Positions 1 to 7,483 of a stretch of DNA of 41,140 nucleotides are shown in pieces. The position numbers and the translations under genes are program-made. The notes beneath the pieces were generated by a model, which saw nothing but the letters and a program-made list of their open reading frames with translations, was not told the DNA's origin and did no database searches. The stretch spans positions 1 to 41,140 of the forward strand of contig JARXAU010000056.1 in NCBI GenBank assembly GCA_029865675.1. Reading direction: 5' to 3'. Numbering within the stretch: the first letter of the stretch is position 1; each line of letters opens with the position of its first letter. The DNA is from Rhodoferax sp. (GTDB taxonomy: Bacteria > Pseudomonadota > Gammaproteobacteria > Burkholderiales > Burkholderiaceae_C).

Positions 1-1130
1 AACACGCGGATGGTGGGCCGTGAGCCCGCGTCTGCGCCAGCAGAGATGGCACCAGCGACGGTGAACTTGGTCAGGCTACGCACATCACCGCCTTGAGGCG
101 TGACGCGGTCGTTGCTCAATTCCAGCAGCAGGCGCAGCGGCCCTTTGATGCGGGTGTCGCTGCGCAAGCCAATACCTACCCAGGTGGATTTGGCGTTGGT
201 CGTGGCGTTTATGTCGGTCTGGTCGCGCCACTGGGCCAAGCCCTCAAGTGTGGTGTTCCAGCGGCTCAAAGGCACGGTTTGTTGCACGAATGCGCGCACG
301 TTTTCGTAGTTCAGCGGCGCGGTTGCAAAGTCGGGCGGGCTGCCCTCGTAGGCCGCTACCGAGCGGTCTTTGCGCACGCCTAGCAGCGTGTCGCCGCCCA
401 GCACCAAGCCCTTGAAGTTTTGGTACAGGCCCAAGGAGTGGCCATCCGGCTCGTCTTTACGGGCGGTTTCAGACCGCGTCGGGCCAGTCGTAATGGCGTT
501 AGACGCCGAGGTTTTGTAATGCGTCAGGTAAACCGACATCTCACCGTTCTCAAAGGTGGGAATGTTGGTGACGCGCAGGGGCAGGGCCACGCGGTTGCTG
601 TTGACCGCCGTGCGTGGATTGCTGATGAAGGCCACACTGAGCTTGCCGTACGCACCCAAGGGAATGTCCTCAATGCCAGCGCCGTCGCCGTCGTTGGTTT
701 CGACGTCTTGGTCGGTGAGGTTGAGGTTCAGGCCGTTATAGAAGCGCCGCCCGGCCCAGACCTTGCCGCCGCCGAGTTCAGCCACGGGTGCGGCATAGGC
801 ATACATCTCCACAAAGCTCGCGTTGAGCTCGTCGTTGTTGGCGTCGCCGTATTCATGAAACGCGCGCGGAGTTACTTGCACGCCCCATTGCGCCCCTTCA
901 TATTCGCCCGCTTTCACCTTCAGGGTGGGCTGAATCAGGTAGCTGCATTCGTTGCCCAGGCGCCAGGCCTTGTCGGCGCCGGGCAAGCGAAAGCAGACCT
1001 GCTGGCCGCCTTGCGAGTTGGTGCCCGTGCCCAGGCGGGCGTAGCCGCTAAAGTCAACTTCGGCGGCTCCGACGGCTCCAAGTTGCAGGCAGCCCATCAT
1101 CAGGGCAAGCCGGGTTTTGCGTTTCATCAT
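1..1130 (-). CDS. LamB-type maltoporin-like outer-membrane sugar porin, 3' end outside the window
   Basis: Reading leftwards from 1130 the frame stays open to the window edge, about 376 codons, so the C-terminus is missing. It opens with two Met codons preceded by a strong AGGAG at 1136-1140. A signal peptide ends near GAVGAAEV. The mature start DFSGYARLGTG, followed by a Cys, then RLGNEC, and later GKVWAGRRFY, matches the LamB maltoporin pattern, in which a trimeric 18-strand beta barrel lets oligosaccharides cross the outer membrane. It lies 39 bases behind the ATPase gene on the same strand with no terminator between, so it is probably the last known gene of the sugar operon. Family assignment is from recognised motifs; the actual sugar is inferred from the neighbouring GH1 enzyme rather than from this protein. 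Confidence 0.85.
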   Translation of the reverse strand, partial: MMKRKTRLALMMGCLQLGAVGAAEVDFSGYARLGTGTNSQGGQQVCFRLPGADKAWRLGNECSYLIQPTLKVKAGEYEGAQWGVQVTPRAFHEYGDANNDELNASFVEMYAYAAPVAELGGGKVWAGRRFYNGLNLNLTDQDVETNDGDGAGIEDIPLGAYGKLSVAFISNPRTAVNSNRVALPLRVTNIPTFENGEMSVYLTHYKTSASNAITTGPTRSETARKDEPDGHSLGLYQNFKGLVLGGDTLLGVRKDRSVAAYEGSPPDFATAPLNYENVRAFVQQTVPLSRWNTTLEGLAQWRDQTDINATTNAKSTWVGIGLRSDTRIKGPLRLLLELSNDRVTPQGGDVRSLTKFTVAGAISAGADAGSRPTIRV

Positions 1131-1169
1131 GTCATCTCCTTTTGTGGTGGGTGAAAGGGTGCTTTTTGG

Positions 1170-2255
1170 TCAAGCGTGGGCGGCTTGCAGCGCCAAGCGC
1201 GCTCCGGTGCTTGAGAAAAAATGGGTTTTTTGCGGGTCAGGAATCAGGCCGACCACGCTGCCGCGTTCGCAGCGCGGCATTGCCGGGCTGGTGCGCAAGG
1301 AAACGGCGGTGTCGGTACCCAGCAGCTTGGTGTGTACGAGCACGGTGTCGCCCAGGTGTTCCACCAGTTCAACTTGCGCCTTGAAGCCTTGGTCTGCGGT
1401 CCCGATCGATAGGTCCTCAGGTCGCACGCCGGCCACGCAGGGTTCTGTCACAAGATAAGGCGCAGTCCAGGTGCTGTCACCGCTGCGAAGCAGGGCCGAG
1501 GGTGCCGTGCCCAGCGGTGTGCAGGGCACAAAGTTCATGCGCGGTGCGCCGAGAAAACCGGCGACAAACTGGTTTAGCGGGCGTTCATACAGTTCCAAGG
1601 GACTGCCGACTTGCTCTACCACGCCCCGGTTGAACACCGCAATGCGGTCGCCCAGCGTCATGGCTTCAACCTGGTCGTGTGTGACGTACACCATGGTGGT
1701 GCCCAGCTCTTGGTGCAGTTTGGACAGCTCGATGCGCATTTGTACGCGCAAGCCCGCGTCCAGGTTAGACAATGGCTCGTCAAACAAAAACACCTTGGGG
1801 CTGCGCACAATGGCGCGGCCAATGGCCACCCGCTGGCGCTGCCCGCCCGACAAGGCTTTGGGCTTGCGGTCAAGCAAAGGGGTGAGCTGCAAAATCTCTG
1901 CCACATCACCCACTGCCTTGGCCACCTGGGCGCGCGGCATGCCAGCGAGTTTGAGCGCAAAGCCCATGTTTTCGGCTACCGTCATGTGCGGGTACAGCGC
2001 GTAGCTTTGGAACACCATAGAGATGCCGCGCTGTGACGAAGGGACGTGGTTGACCACCACGCCGTCGATCAATAGCTCGCCTGCGCTAATGTCCTCTAAG
2101 CCCGCAATCATGCGCAGCAAAGTGGACTTGCCGCAGCCCGAAGGCCCGACGAATACAGCAAACTCTCCGTCGGCGATGTCGAGGTCAATACCCCGCAAAA
2201 CTTCTGCGCCATCGGCGTAGGTTTTGCGAAGACTGCGAATGCTTAGAGCTGCCAT
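1170..2255 (-). CDS. Sugar ABC transporter ATP-binding protein (MalK/UgpC/MsmK type)
   Basis: This 361-residue ATPase powers import by the two permeases encoded upstream. Walker A GPSGCGKST is at residues 37-45, the Q-loop Gln at 83, the signature LSGGQ at 135-139, Walker B FLFDEP at 156-161 and the switch His at 193. The C-terminal 120 residues form the MalK-like regulatory (TOBE) region. The open frame extends further upstream, but the ATG at 2255 gives the usual MAALSIRSLRKTY start and has a GAGGAAG ribosome site. The start overlaps the last 13 bases of the GH1 gene, so translation is probably coupled. MalK-type ATPases often serve several transporters, so a shared role is possible, but its place inside the operon favours this one. 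Confidence 0.94.
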   Translation of the reverse strand: MAALSIRSLRKTYADGAEVLRGIDLDIADGEFAVFVGPSGCGKSTLLRMIAGLEDISAGELLIDGVVVNHVPSSQRGISMVFQSYALYPHMTVAENMGFALKLAGMPRAQVAKAVGDVAEILQLTPLLDRKPKALSGGQRQRVAIGRAIVRSPKVFLFDEPLSNLDAGLRVQMRIELSKLHQELGTTMVYVTHDQVEAMTLGDRIAVFNRGVVEQVGSPLELYERPLNQFVAGFLGAPRMNFVPCTPLGTAPSALLRSGDSTWTAPYLVTEPCVAGVRPEDLSIGTADQGFKAQVELVEHLGDTVLVHTKLLGTDTAVSLRTSPAMPRCERGSVVGLIPDPQKTHFFSSTGARLALQAAHA

Positions 2256-3643
2256 AGCTGCGCTTCCTCTTCGGTGGTTTGCGTAGCCATTGCACGCGCG
2301 GTACGGATAAGGTCCCGGTACCAATAAGCGGAGTCTTTGGGGGTGCGCAGCTGCGTTTCGTAGTCCACATGCACCAGCCCAAAGCGCTTGGTGTAGCCCG
2401 AATCCCACTCGTAGTTATCCAGCAAGCTCCAGTAAAAATAGCCGCGTATGTCTACACCAGCGTCGCGCGCTTGGGCTATCGCCTCAAGGTGGGTGCGAAC
2501 AAATTCGATGCGCCGGGGGTCGTGCACTTTGCCGTCTTGCAGGCGGTCGGCTTCCGCCATGCCGTTTTCGGTGATGTAAATGGGCGGCAGGCGGTAGTCG
2601 CGGTGCAGGTCAGTGAGCAGTTGACGCAGGCCGTCGGGGTAAATTTCCCAACCCATGTCAGTGGCACCCATTGGCATAGGTGCGGGCACGTTGGACGCGC
2701 TAGCCCACAAGCGCATGTAGTAGTTGACTCCCAAAAAGTCCATTGGGGCGCGAATCAGCTCCATGTCGCCCGTGCGCACATCGGGGTAAATCGTCAGGCC
2801 TGGGTCTTGCGGGTAATGCCCCAAGAACAGCGGGTCCATGTACCAGCGCACAAAGCCTGCATACAACTTACTCGCAAGGGCGACATCCGCTGGGTCTTTG
2901 CTGGCCGGACTGGCCGAGGAGTGATTCAGGACAATCCCCAGCGGTGCCTGCACGCCGGCTGCGCGCATGGCTTGCATGGCTAGCCCGTGGGATAGCAGCA
3001 AATGGTGGGACACCTGCACGGCCATGGCCTCGTCGCGAAAACCCGGTGCAAACTGGCCCGTTTGGTGGCCTAGCACTGCGGTGCACCAGGGTTCGTTGTG
3101 GGTGGCGATGCTGGCTACGCGGTCCCCCAGGCGTCGGGCCACCGCCTCAGCGTAAGTGGCAAAGCGAAAGGCGGTGTCGCGGTTGGCCCACCCGCCCGTT
3201 TCTTGCAGCGCCTGAGGAAGGTCCCAGTGGTACAGCGTCAGGTGGGGTTGTAGGCCCCGTGACAGCAGCCGGTCCACCAGCCGGTCATAAAAATCGAGAC
3301 CCTGCGCATTCCAAGGGCCCGCGCCAGTGGCTTGTACCCGCGGCCAGGCCACGGAAAAGCGGTAGGCGTCAACTTCAAGGCTGCGTATGAGTTCCAGGTC
3401 TTGAGGCCAGCGGTGGAAGTGGTCGCAGGCAATGTCGCCGTGGTCGCCGTTACGGGTTTTTCCGGGCGTGTGGGCAAAGGTATCCCAAATGGAAGGGCCG
3501 CGACCTCCAGCATTTGCCCCGCCCTCTATTTGATATGCGCTGGTGGCAACGCCCCAAATAAAGTTTTTGGAAAGTGTGGCCAAAGTGCCCGCGCTCGGAA
3601 GCGGTCCGTGGCGCGTTAAGGTGTCATTTAGCAGCAGGGTCAT
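2243..3643 (-). CDS. Glycoside hydrolase family 1 beta-glucosidase (BglA/BglB type)
   Basis: This 466-residue enzyme is predicted to hydrolyse terminal beta-glucosides by the retaining mechanism. The acid/base Glu is E184 in HNEPW and the nucleophile is E359 in ITENG. Other GH1 landmarks are FIWGVATSAYQIEG near residue 28, TLYHWDLP at 136 and YFYWSLLDNYEW at 402. The length is normal for bacterial family members. There is no signal peptide, so it works in the cytoplasm on imported sugar. The ATG at 3643 is preferred over the longer frame to 3739, which would overlap the permease end and add unrelated residues. Beta-galactosidase or 6-phospho-beta-glucosidase activity also occurs in GH1. The ABC rather than PTS context argues against a phosphorylated substrate. 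The gene sits between permease and ATPase genes. Confidence 0.93.
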   Translation of the reverse strand: MTLLLNDTLTRHGPLPSAGTLATLSKNFIWGVATSAYQIEGGANAGGRGPSIWDTFAHTPGKTRNGDHGDIACDHFHRWPQDLELIRSLEVDAYRFSVAWPRVQATGAGPWNAQGLDFYDRLVDRLLSRGLQPHLTLYHWDLPQALQETGGWANRDTAFRFATYAEAVARRLGDRVASIATHNEPWCTAVLGHQTGQFAPGFRDEAMAVQVSHHLLLSHGLAMQAMRAAGVQAPLGIVLNHSSASPASKDPADVALASKLYAGFVRWYMDPLFLGHYPQDPGLTIYPDVRTGDMELIRAPMDFLGVNYYMRLWASASNVPAPMPMGATDMGWEIYPDGLRQLLTDLHRDYRLPPIYITENGMAEADRLQDGKVHDPRRIEFVRTHLEAIAQARDAGVDIRGYFYWSLLDNYEWDSGYTKRFGLVHVDYETQLRTPKDSAYWYRDLIRTARAMATQTTEEEAQLWQL

Positions 3644-3704
3644 GTCGGTTTGCTCGCGTGGGATAGGGTGTGAATAGGAAAAGTGCGTGTGCGCACACTG
3701 CGAA

Positions 3705-4616
3705 TCAGCTTTTGACGGCACCAGCGGTGAGGCCATCAATCAGGCGGCGCGACGCCATGACAAAAATCAGCAACAAGGGCAGCACGGCAACTGCCGCGCC
3801 AGCGCAAATGGCACCCCACTGCGTCTGGCCCGTGCCCTGAAGCGCGCGCAGGGCCAAGGGCACGGTGTAGCGGTCCATGTCACGCAAAATTACTAAGGGG
3901 CCCATGAAGTTGTTCCACGAACTGATAAAGGTGATCAAGCCGAGGGTCCCCAGCGCTGGCGTAATGAGCGGCCAGACAATGCGCAAGAAGATTCCAAACT
4001 CGCCGCAACCGTCCATGCGTGCGGCCTCGATCAGGTCTTTGGGCACGGCCGAGCTGATGTACTGGCGCATCATGAAAATGCCCAAGGCACCGCAGGCACT
4101 GGGGACGATGAGTGCGCGGTGCTCGTTCATCCAGCCCAGCCAGCTCATGGTCAGCACCGTGGGCACCAAGCCCACAAAGGCGGGCAGCAGCATCGTGGCC
4201 ATGACCGCACTGAACAAGCGTTCCCGACCCCGAAAATCCAAGAGCGCAAAGGCATAACCTGCCAAAGAGCAAAAAAACAGGTTGAGCGCGGTGACCGCGA
4301 GTGCCACATAGGTGCTCCAGCCCAGGTTGTTCCAAAAGTAGGGCAGGGCCTTGAGCAGCTCGCCGAGGTTGTCCAAAAAGGCAGAGCCAAACCACAGCGG
4401 CGGCGGCACCGACAAAATCGCGCTGTTGGTGTGGGTGGCAAAGACAAACATGAAGTAAAAGGGCATCAGCATCAACAAACCACCGAGCAATACCACCGCA
4501 TAGCCCAGTGCGAGCGCAGGCGAGAGGCGCTTTTTGCGTGTGGCGGCGGCCACAGGCGGGCGGCCTTGTGGCGCGGGGCCGTGGCTTGTGGCGGTGAAGT
4601 GGGTGCTGGTTGTCAT
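3705..4616 (-). CDS. Carbohydrate ABC transporter permease, MalG type
   Basis: This 303-residue inner-membrane protein has a polar N-terminus of about 30 residues, then six hydrophobic segments, the first at about residues 31-60. The cytoplasmic EAA loop that contacts the ATPase is clear (EAARMDG followed by a Trp-Pro-Leu stretch). It should pair with the MalF-type permease encoded 24 bases upstream to form the channel for the sugar bound by the periplasmic protein. The ATG at 4616 has no good ribosome site, so the start is less certain than the frame. About 60 bases separate it from the GH1 start, with no terminator seen. Confidence 0.93.
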   Translation of the reverse strand: MTTSTHFTATSHGPAPQGRPPVAAATRKKRLSPALALGYAVVLLGGLLMLMPFYFMFVFATHTNSAILSVPPPLWFGSAFLDNLGELLKALPYFWNNLGWSTYVALAVTALNLFFCSLAGYAFALLDFRGRERLFSAVMATMLLPAFVGLVPTVLTMSWLGWMNEHRALIVPSACGALGIFMMRQYISSAVPKDLIEAARMDGCGEFGIFLRIVWPLITPALGTLGLITFISSWNNFMGPLVILRDMDRYTVPLALRALQGTGQTQWGAICAGAAVAVLPLLLIFVMASRRLIDGLTAGAVKS

Positions 4617-4640
4617 GGTGGTGGGCTTGAGGGGTGGGGC

Positions 4641-5609
4641 CTAGTCGCGCTGGCCCAGCAGGCGTTTGTTGAGCCAGGTGGCAACGGCAATCAGCATGAA
4701 GAGCAGCCAGGCAATGGCCGAGGCCGTGCCAAAGTCGCCATCGGTAAAGGCCACGCTGTACATGTGCATCGCAGCCGTCTTGCCGGCTTGATCAATGCCG
4801 CCGGTGCCATTGGTGAGGACGAAGGGCTCTTCAAACAGTTGCAGGTTGCCAATGATGGTGAGCGTGACCGCAAAGAACGCCATGGGCTTGAGCAGCGGCA
4901 GCACGACATGGACAAACTGCTGCCAGCTGTTGGCACCGTCCATTACGGCGGCTTCCAATACGTCTTTGGGAATGGTCTGAATGGCTGACAGGTAGAGCAC
5001 CACATTCCAGCCCACGTAGCGCCAAAACACGACAAACGAAATCATCCACTTGGTGTATTGCGGCTGTGCCCAGTCGATGTTGGACACTGGCATCAAAGCG
5101 CCTAACAGCGGCGCGTCTTTGAGTGAGGCCAGCACGGCGTTGACGACACCAAAGTCCCTGGAAAACAGGGTGGAAAACACCAGCGATATGGCCACCGAGG
5201 AGGTGATAAAGGGCAAGAAATACGTGCCCACCACTGCATTGCGCCAGCGGCCAAAGGCGCTGTGCAGAAAATAGGCCAGCGGCATGGCCACCAGGTGCTG
5301 GGGCAGGCCCGACACCAATGCCATCCAAAACGTGTTGTAAAGCGAAGCACGCAACCAGTCGTCGGACTGCAGCGCGTACAGGTAGTTTTCAAACCCCACC
5401 CATTCCATGGCCGCCAGCCCGGCGGCGGGGTCCCAGCTGTGCAATGAGAGATAGACCGAGAACACCAGCGGGAACAGTCCAAAGACCCCAAACAAAATGA
5501 AAAAGGGGCTGACAAACAAGTAAGGCGCCCATTTGCGGGGCTCGCGCCATGCGGATGTGGTGGTTTTCATGGTGTGTGGGCCCGTGTGGCTGACGCTTGT
5601 TTCTGGCAT
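4641..5609 (-). CDS. Carbohydrate ABC transporter permease, MalF type
   Basis: This 322-residue polytopic protein is the second permease of the importer. The first membrane segment follows PYLFVSPFFILFG, and the EAA loop (LEAAVMDGAN) lies near residue 215. It is the shorter MalF form without the large periplasmic insertion of Escherichia coli MalF. Two starts are possible: ATG at 5609, used here, and ATG at 5570, which gives a 309-residue protein beginning MKTTTSAWREPRKW. Neither has a clear ribosome site. The upstream binding-protein gene ends 20 bases before 5609, and the downstream permease starts 24 bases after this stop, which fits a single transcript. Confidence 0.92.
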   Translation of the reverse strand: MPETSVSHTGPHTMKTTTSAWREPRKWAPYLFVSPFFILFGVFGLFPLVFSVYLSLHSWDPAAGLAAMEWVGFENYLYALQSDDWLRASLYNTFWMALVSGLPQHLVAMPLAYFLHSAFGRWRNAVVGTYFLPFITSSVAISLVFSTLFSRDFGVVNAVLASLKDAPLLGALMPVSNIDWAQPQYTKWMISFVVFWRYVGWNVVLYLSAIQTIPKDVLEAAVMDGANSWQQFVHVVLPLLKPMAFFAVTLTIIGNLQLFEEPFVLTNGTGGIDQAGKTAAMHMYSVAFTDGDFGTASAIAWLLFMLIAVATWLNKRLLGQRD

Positions 5610-5629
5610 GCGGGTGGCGGTAGCGCCCG

Positions 5630-6877
5630 TTACTTGCGCCGCACCCGGCGTTCAATTCCGGACTTGGCATCTGCCAGGGCCAGCTTGATGTCCTTGCCTT
5701 GCTCAAGCACCTTGTCCAGTTCAGCGCCCACTATTTCAGCCGCCACCGGGTCGTAGCGGTCCACGGCCACGGCTGGAATGCGGTCTGCCGCAGCCTTCCA
5801 CAATTGCCGCGCTTTTTGCCCAGCCAAGAACTCAATCGGCTGGTCGATGAAGGCGTCGTTTTGGGCCTCAATCAGCGAGGGGAAGGCGTCCATGTTGCGA
5901 AACGCGGTGAGTTGCTGGTCTTTGTTGAGCGTGAGGTACTGCACAAAGGCCCAGGCCGCTTGCTTGTTGGCGGCTTTGGCGGGCACGGCGTAAAACGATC
6001 CGCCATAGGCCGCGAATGCACCTGCCGGGAGTTGTGCAGAGCGCCACTTGCCCGCCGTGTCTGGAACAATCCAGTTTTTGAGGTGGCCAGAGAGCCAAGC
6101 GCCCATCATTTGGGCAGCAATCTTGTCGCGGCGAAAGCCCTCGCTCCATTCTGTTGTCCAGGCGTTGACCTTGGCGTCAATACCTGCTTGACGGGCCTGC
6201 CGCGTCAAATCAAAGGCGCGCTCGAAGCGCTCACTGGCAACCAGGCTTTTGCCCTTGCTGTCAAAGTAAATGCCTTCGCCGTCTTTGAGTCCGGCGCGGA
6301 TGTAGATGTCCTTGATGTCGGTGGCATTGGCCAGCATGTAGGCACCAGTGCTGGCTTTGACTTTTTTGCCCGCAGCAATGAAGCCTTCCCAGCTTTGGGT
6401 CATCTCAGCCTCGGACACACCGGCTTTCTTCAGTAGGTCGGTGCGGTAAAACAAGGCGCCTGGGCCAATGTCTACGGGCAGTGCGGCCAGCGCGCCCTTG
6501 CTGCTGGTGGCAGCGGGCACCGCAAACTTGGATATCTTTGACACTTGGGTAGCAGCGTTGTACGGCGCCTTGGCCAGATCCTCCAGCCCGCCAGACTCGG
6601 CGAACTTACCGATAAAGCCCATATCGATGCCCATCACGTCAGGCAGGTTGGCCCCGGTGGCCAGCGCGGTCGTCATGGCTGTGTGGTGGTCGGGGTAGGC
6701 CATGCTGGAGAGCTTGACTTCCACATCCGGGTACAGCTTTTTAAAGCCGGGGATCGCGGCCTTGACACCGCGGTCCAGGTCTGGGAAGGAGGACACGGTG
6801 ATAGTGACTTTTTGTGCCTGGGCGGCAAAGCACAACGCCAGGATGGCAAGGCAGAACAATGATTTAAGTGGCTTCAT
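5630..6877 (-). CDS. Periplasmic sugar-binding protein of the ABC importer (SBP family 1)
   Basis: This 415-residue protein captures the sugar in the periplasm. The N-terminus has two basic residues, a hydrophobic core and a probable cleavage site after CFAAQA. The mature protein starts with KVTITVSSFPD, and FKKLYPDVEVK, TGANLPDVMGID and a C-terminal aromatic-rich half are typical of family 1 binding proteins. The ATG at 6877 is chosen because a strong AAGGAGAG ribosome site sits just upstream and because it places the signal peptide at the start; the open frame to 6961 would add unrelated residues. It is the first gene of the leftward operon, about 90 bases below a perfect palindrome likely bound by the LacI protein. 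Confidence 0.93.
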   Translation of the reverse strand: MKPLKSLFCLAILALCFAAQAQKVTITVSSFPDLDRGVKAAIPGFKKLYPDVEVKLSSMAYPDHHTAMTTALATGANLPDVMGIDMGFIGKFAESGGLEDLAKAPYNAATQVSKISKFAVPAATSSKGALAALPVDIGPGALFYRTDLLKKAGVSEAEMTQSWEGFIAAGKKVKASTGAYMLANATDIKDIYIRAGLKDGEGIYFDSKGKSLVASERFERAFDLTRQARQAGIDAKVNAWTTEWSEGFRRDKIAAQMMGAWLSGHLKNWIVPDTAGKWRSAQLPAGAFAAYGGSFYAVPAKAANKQAAWAFVQYLTLNKDQQLTAFRNMDAFPSLIEAQNDAFIDQPIEFLAGQKARQLWKAAADRIPAVAVDRYDPVAAEIVGAELDKVLEQGKDIKLALADAKSGIERRVRRK

Positions 6878-6960
6878 GGGGGCTCTCCTTGCTGTGTGCG
6901 GCGGGTCGTTTTTCGGTTCTTGGGACAGCGGACGCTCTATCTTTGGAATTCCGCTGCGCA

Positions 6961-7260
6961 TATCGTGAAATCGATTTCATAAAATTTTAAAGACCTTTTC
7001 GAAGTTTTTTACTGGGACAAACCCTTATTTAAATTAAATATGTAATCAAAAAAATTAAATAAAATAACTAATTCAAGGTTCAGAAATTTCGTAAAATCTT
7101 TAAAATCTTCCTCTTAGAATCCTTGTTTCTTGGCTTTTACGGTTAAGCACGTTGGGTAAATATTTAATAAATTCATTAAATTCGCAAATAAAAAATCGAA
7201 AAACGTAAATTCCTTTCTTAAATCTGCATTTGCATTCAAATTCAAGCTGAAACTGAAATA
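6961..7260. other. AT-rich spacer of about 300 bases, rich in A-tracts
   Basis: A hand count gives 76 G or C in 300 bases, about 25%, against a visibly GC-rich background on both sides. Runs such as AAATTAAAT occur twice (about 7031 and 7053), and many short A- and T-tracts follow. Such DNA is often curved and can act as promoter upstream elements or as a target for H-NS-like proteins. Those roles are inferred here; only the composition is seen. Confidence 0.85.
6966..6979. promoter_or_regulatory. Putative LacI-family operator controlling the sugar operon
   Basis: TGAAATCGATTTCA is a perfect 14-bp inverted repeat with the central CG typical of LacI/PurR-family operators. It lies 89-102 bases before the binding-protein start. 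On the leftward strand a TAAAAT hexamer (6984-6989) would place transcription initiation inside the palindrome, a natural position for repression. No good -35 box was seen, so the promoter itself is uncertain. Confidence 0.7.
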
Positions 7261-7362
7261 TTCGTGAGCAGCCGCTGCGCCAACTTGGAGCGGGTCTTGT
7301 CAGGGGTAGCATTGAAGAGCAACTCCCGCTGGCAGTGAGGAGGCAGCGTCGCGCGACAAACC

Positions 7363-7368
7363 TACAAT
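7363..7368 (+). promoter_or_regulatory. Possible -10 element for the LacI-family regulator
   Basis: TACAAT matches the sigma-70 -10 consensus at five of six positions. A start about seven bases downstream would put the operator copy at 7389-7402 just inside the transcript, as in many self-repressed LacI-family genes. No recognisable -35 box lies 16-18 bases upstream, so this is a weak call. Confidence 0.3.
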
Positions 7369-7388
7369 GGTGTTCGGTTTTGATGTTT

Positions 7389-7402
7389 TGGAATCGATAT
7401 CA
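7389..7402. promoter_or_regulatory. Second putative LacI-family operator, before the regulator gene
   Basis: TGGAATCGATATCA matches the perfect palindrome at 6966-6979 at 12 of 14 positions and keeps the AATCGAT core. A further AATCGA occurs exactly ten bases on (7392-7397 and 7402-7407), one helical turn apart. Its place 82 bases before the chosen regulator start suggests self-regulation. Confidence 0.65.
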
Positions 7403-7483
7403 ATCGAAATGAAAACTTGCTAGCGCGACGCGATGCACGCGCGCCTATTCATGCATTCAATCCCCATCATTCCCCTGCCCACC

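Larger units (their letters stand above)
6878..7483. other. Non-coding divergent control region between the sugar operon and its LacI regulator
   Basis: This 606-base gap holds no convincing gene. From the transporter side it contains the ribosome site, a perfect palindrome at 6966-6979, a strongly AT-rich stretch at about 6961-7260, an ordinary GC stretch, a TACAAT hexamer at 7363-7368 and a second palindrome copy at 7389-7402. A 70-codon leftward frame at 7100-7312 has no family resemblance and follows the AT-rich composition, so it is not called as a gene. Confidence 0.8.

Noticed and set aside
3644..3739. N-terminal extension of the GH1 enzyme to 3739
   Set aside because: It would overlap the permease end, adds no signal peptide, and GH1 proteins of this type begin shortly before FIWGVATS.
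7100..7312. A 70-codon leftward frame in the AT-rich spacer
   Set aside because: No family resemblance, no ribosome site, and composition simply follows the AT-rich DNA; it also covers a likely control region.
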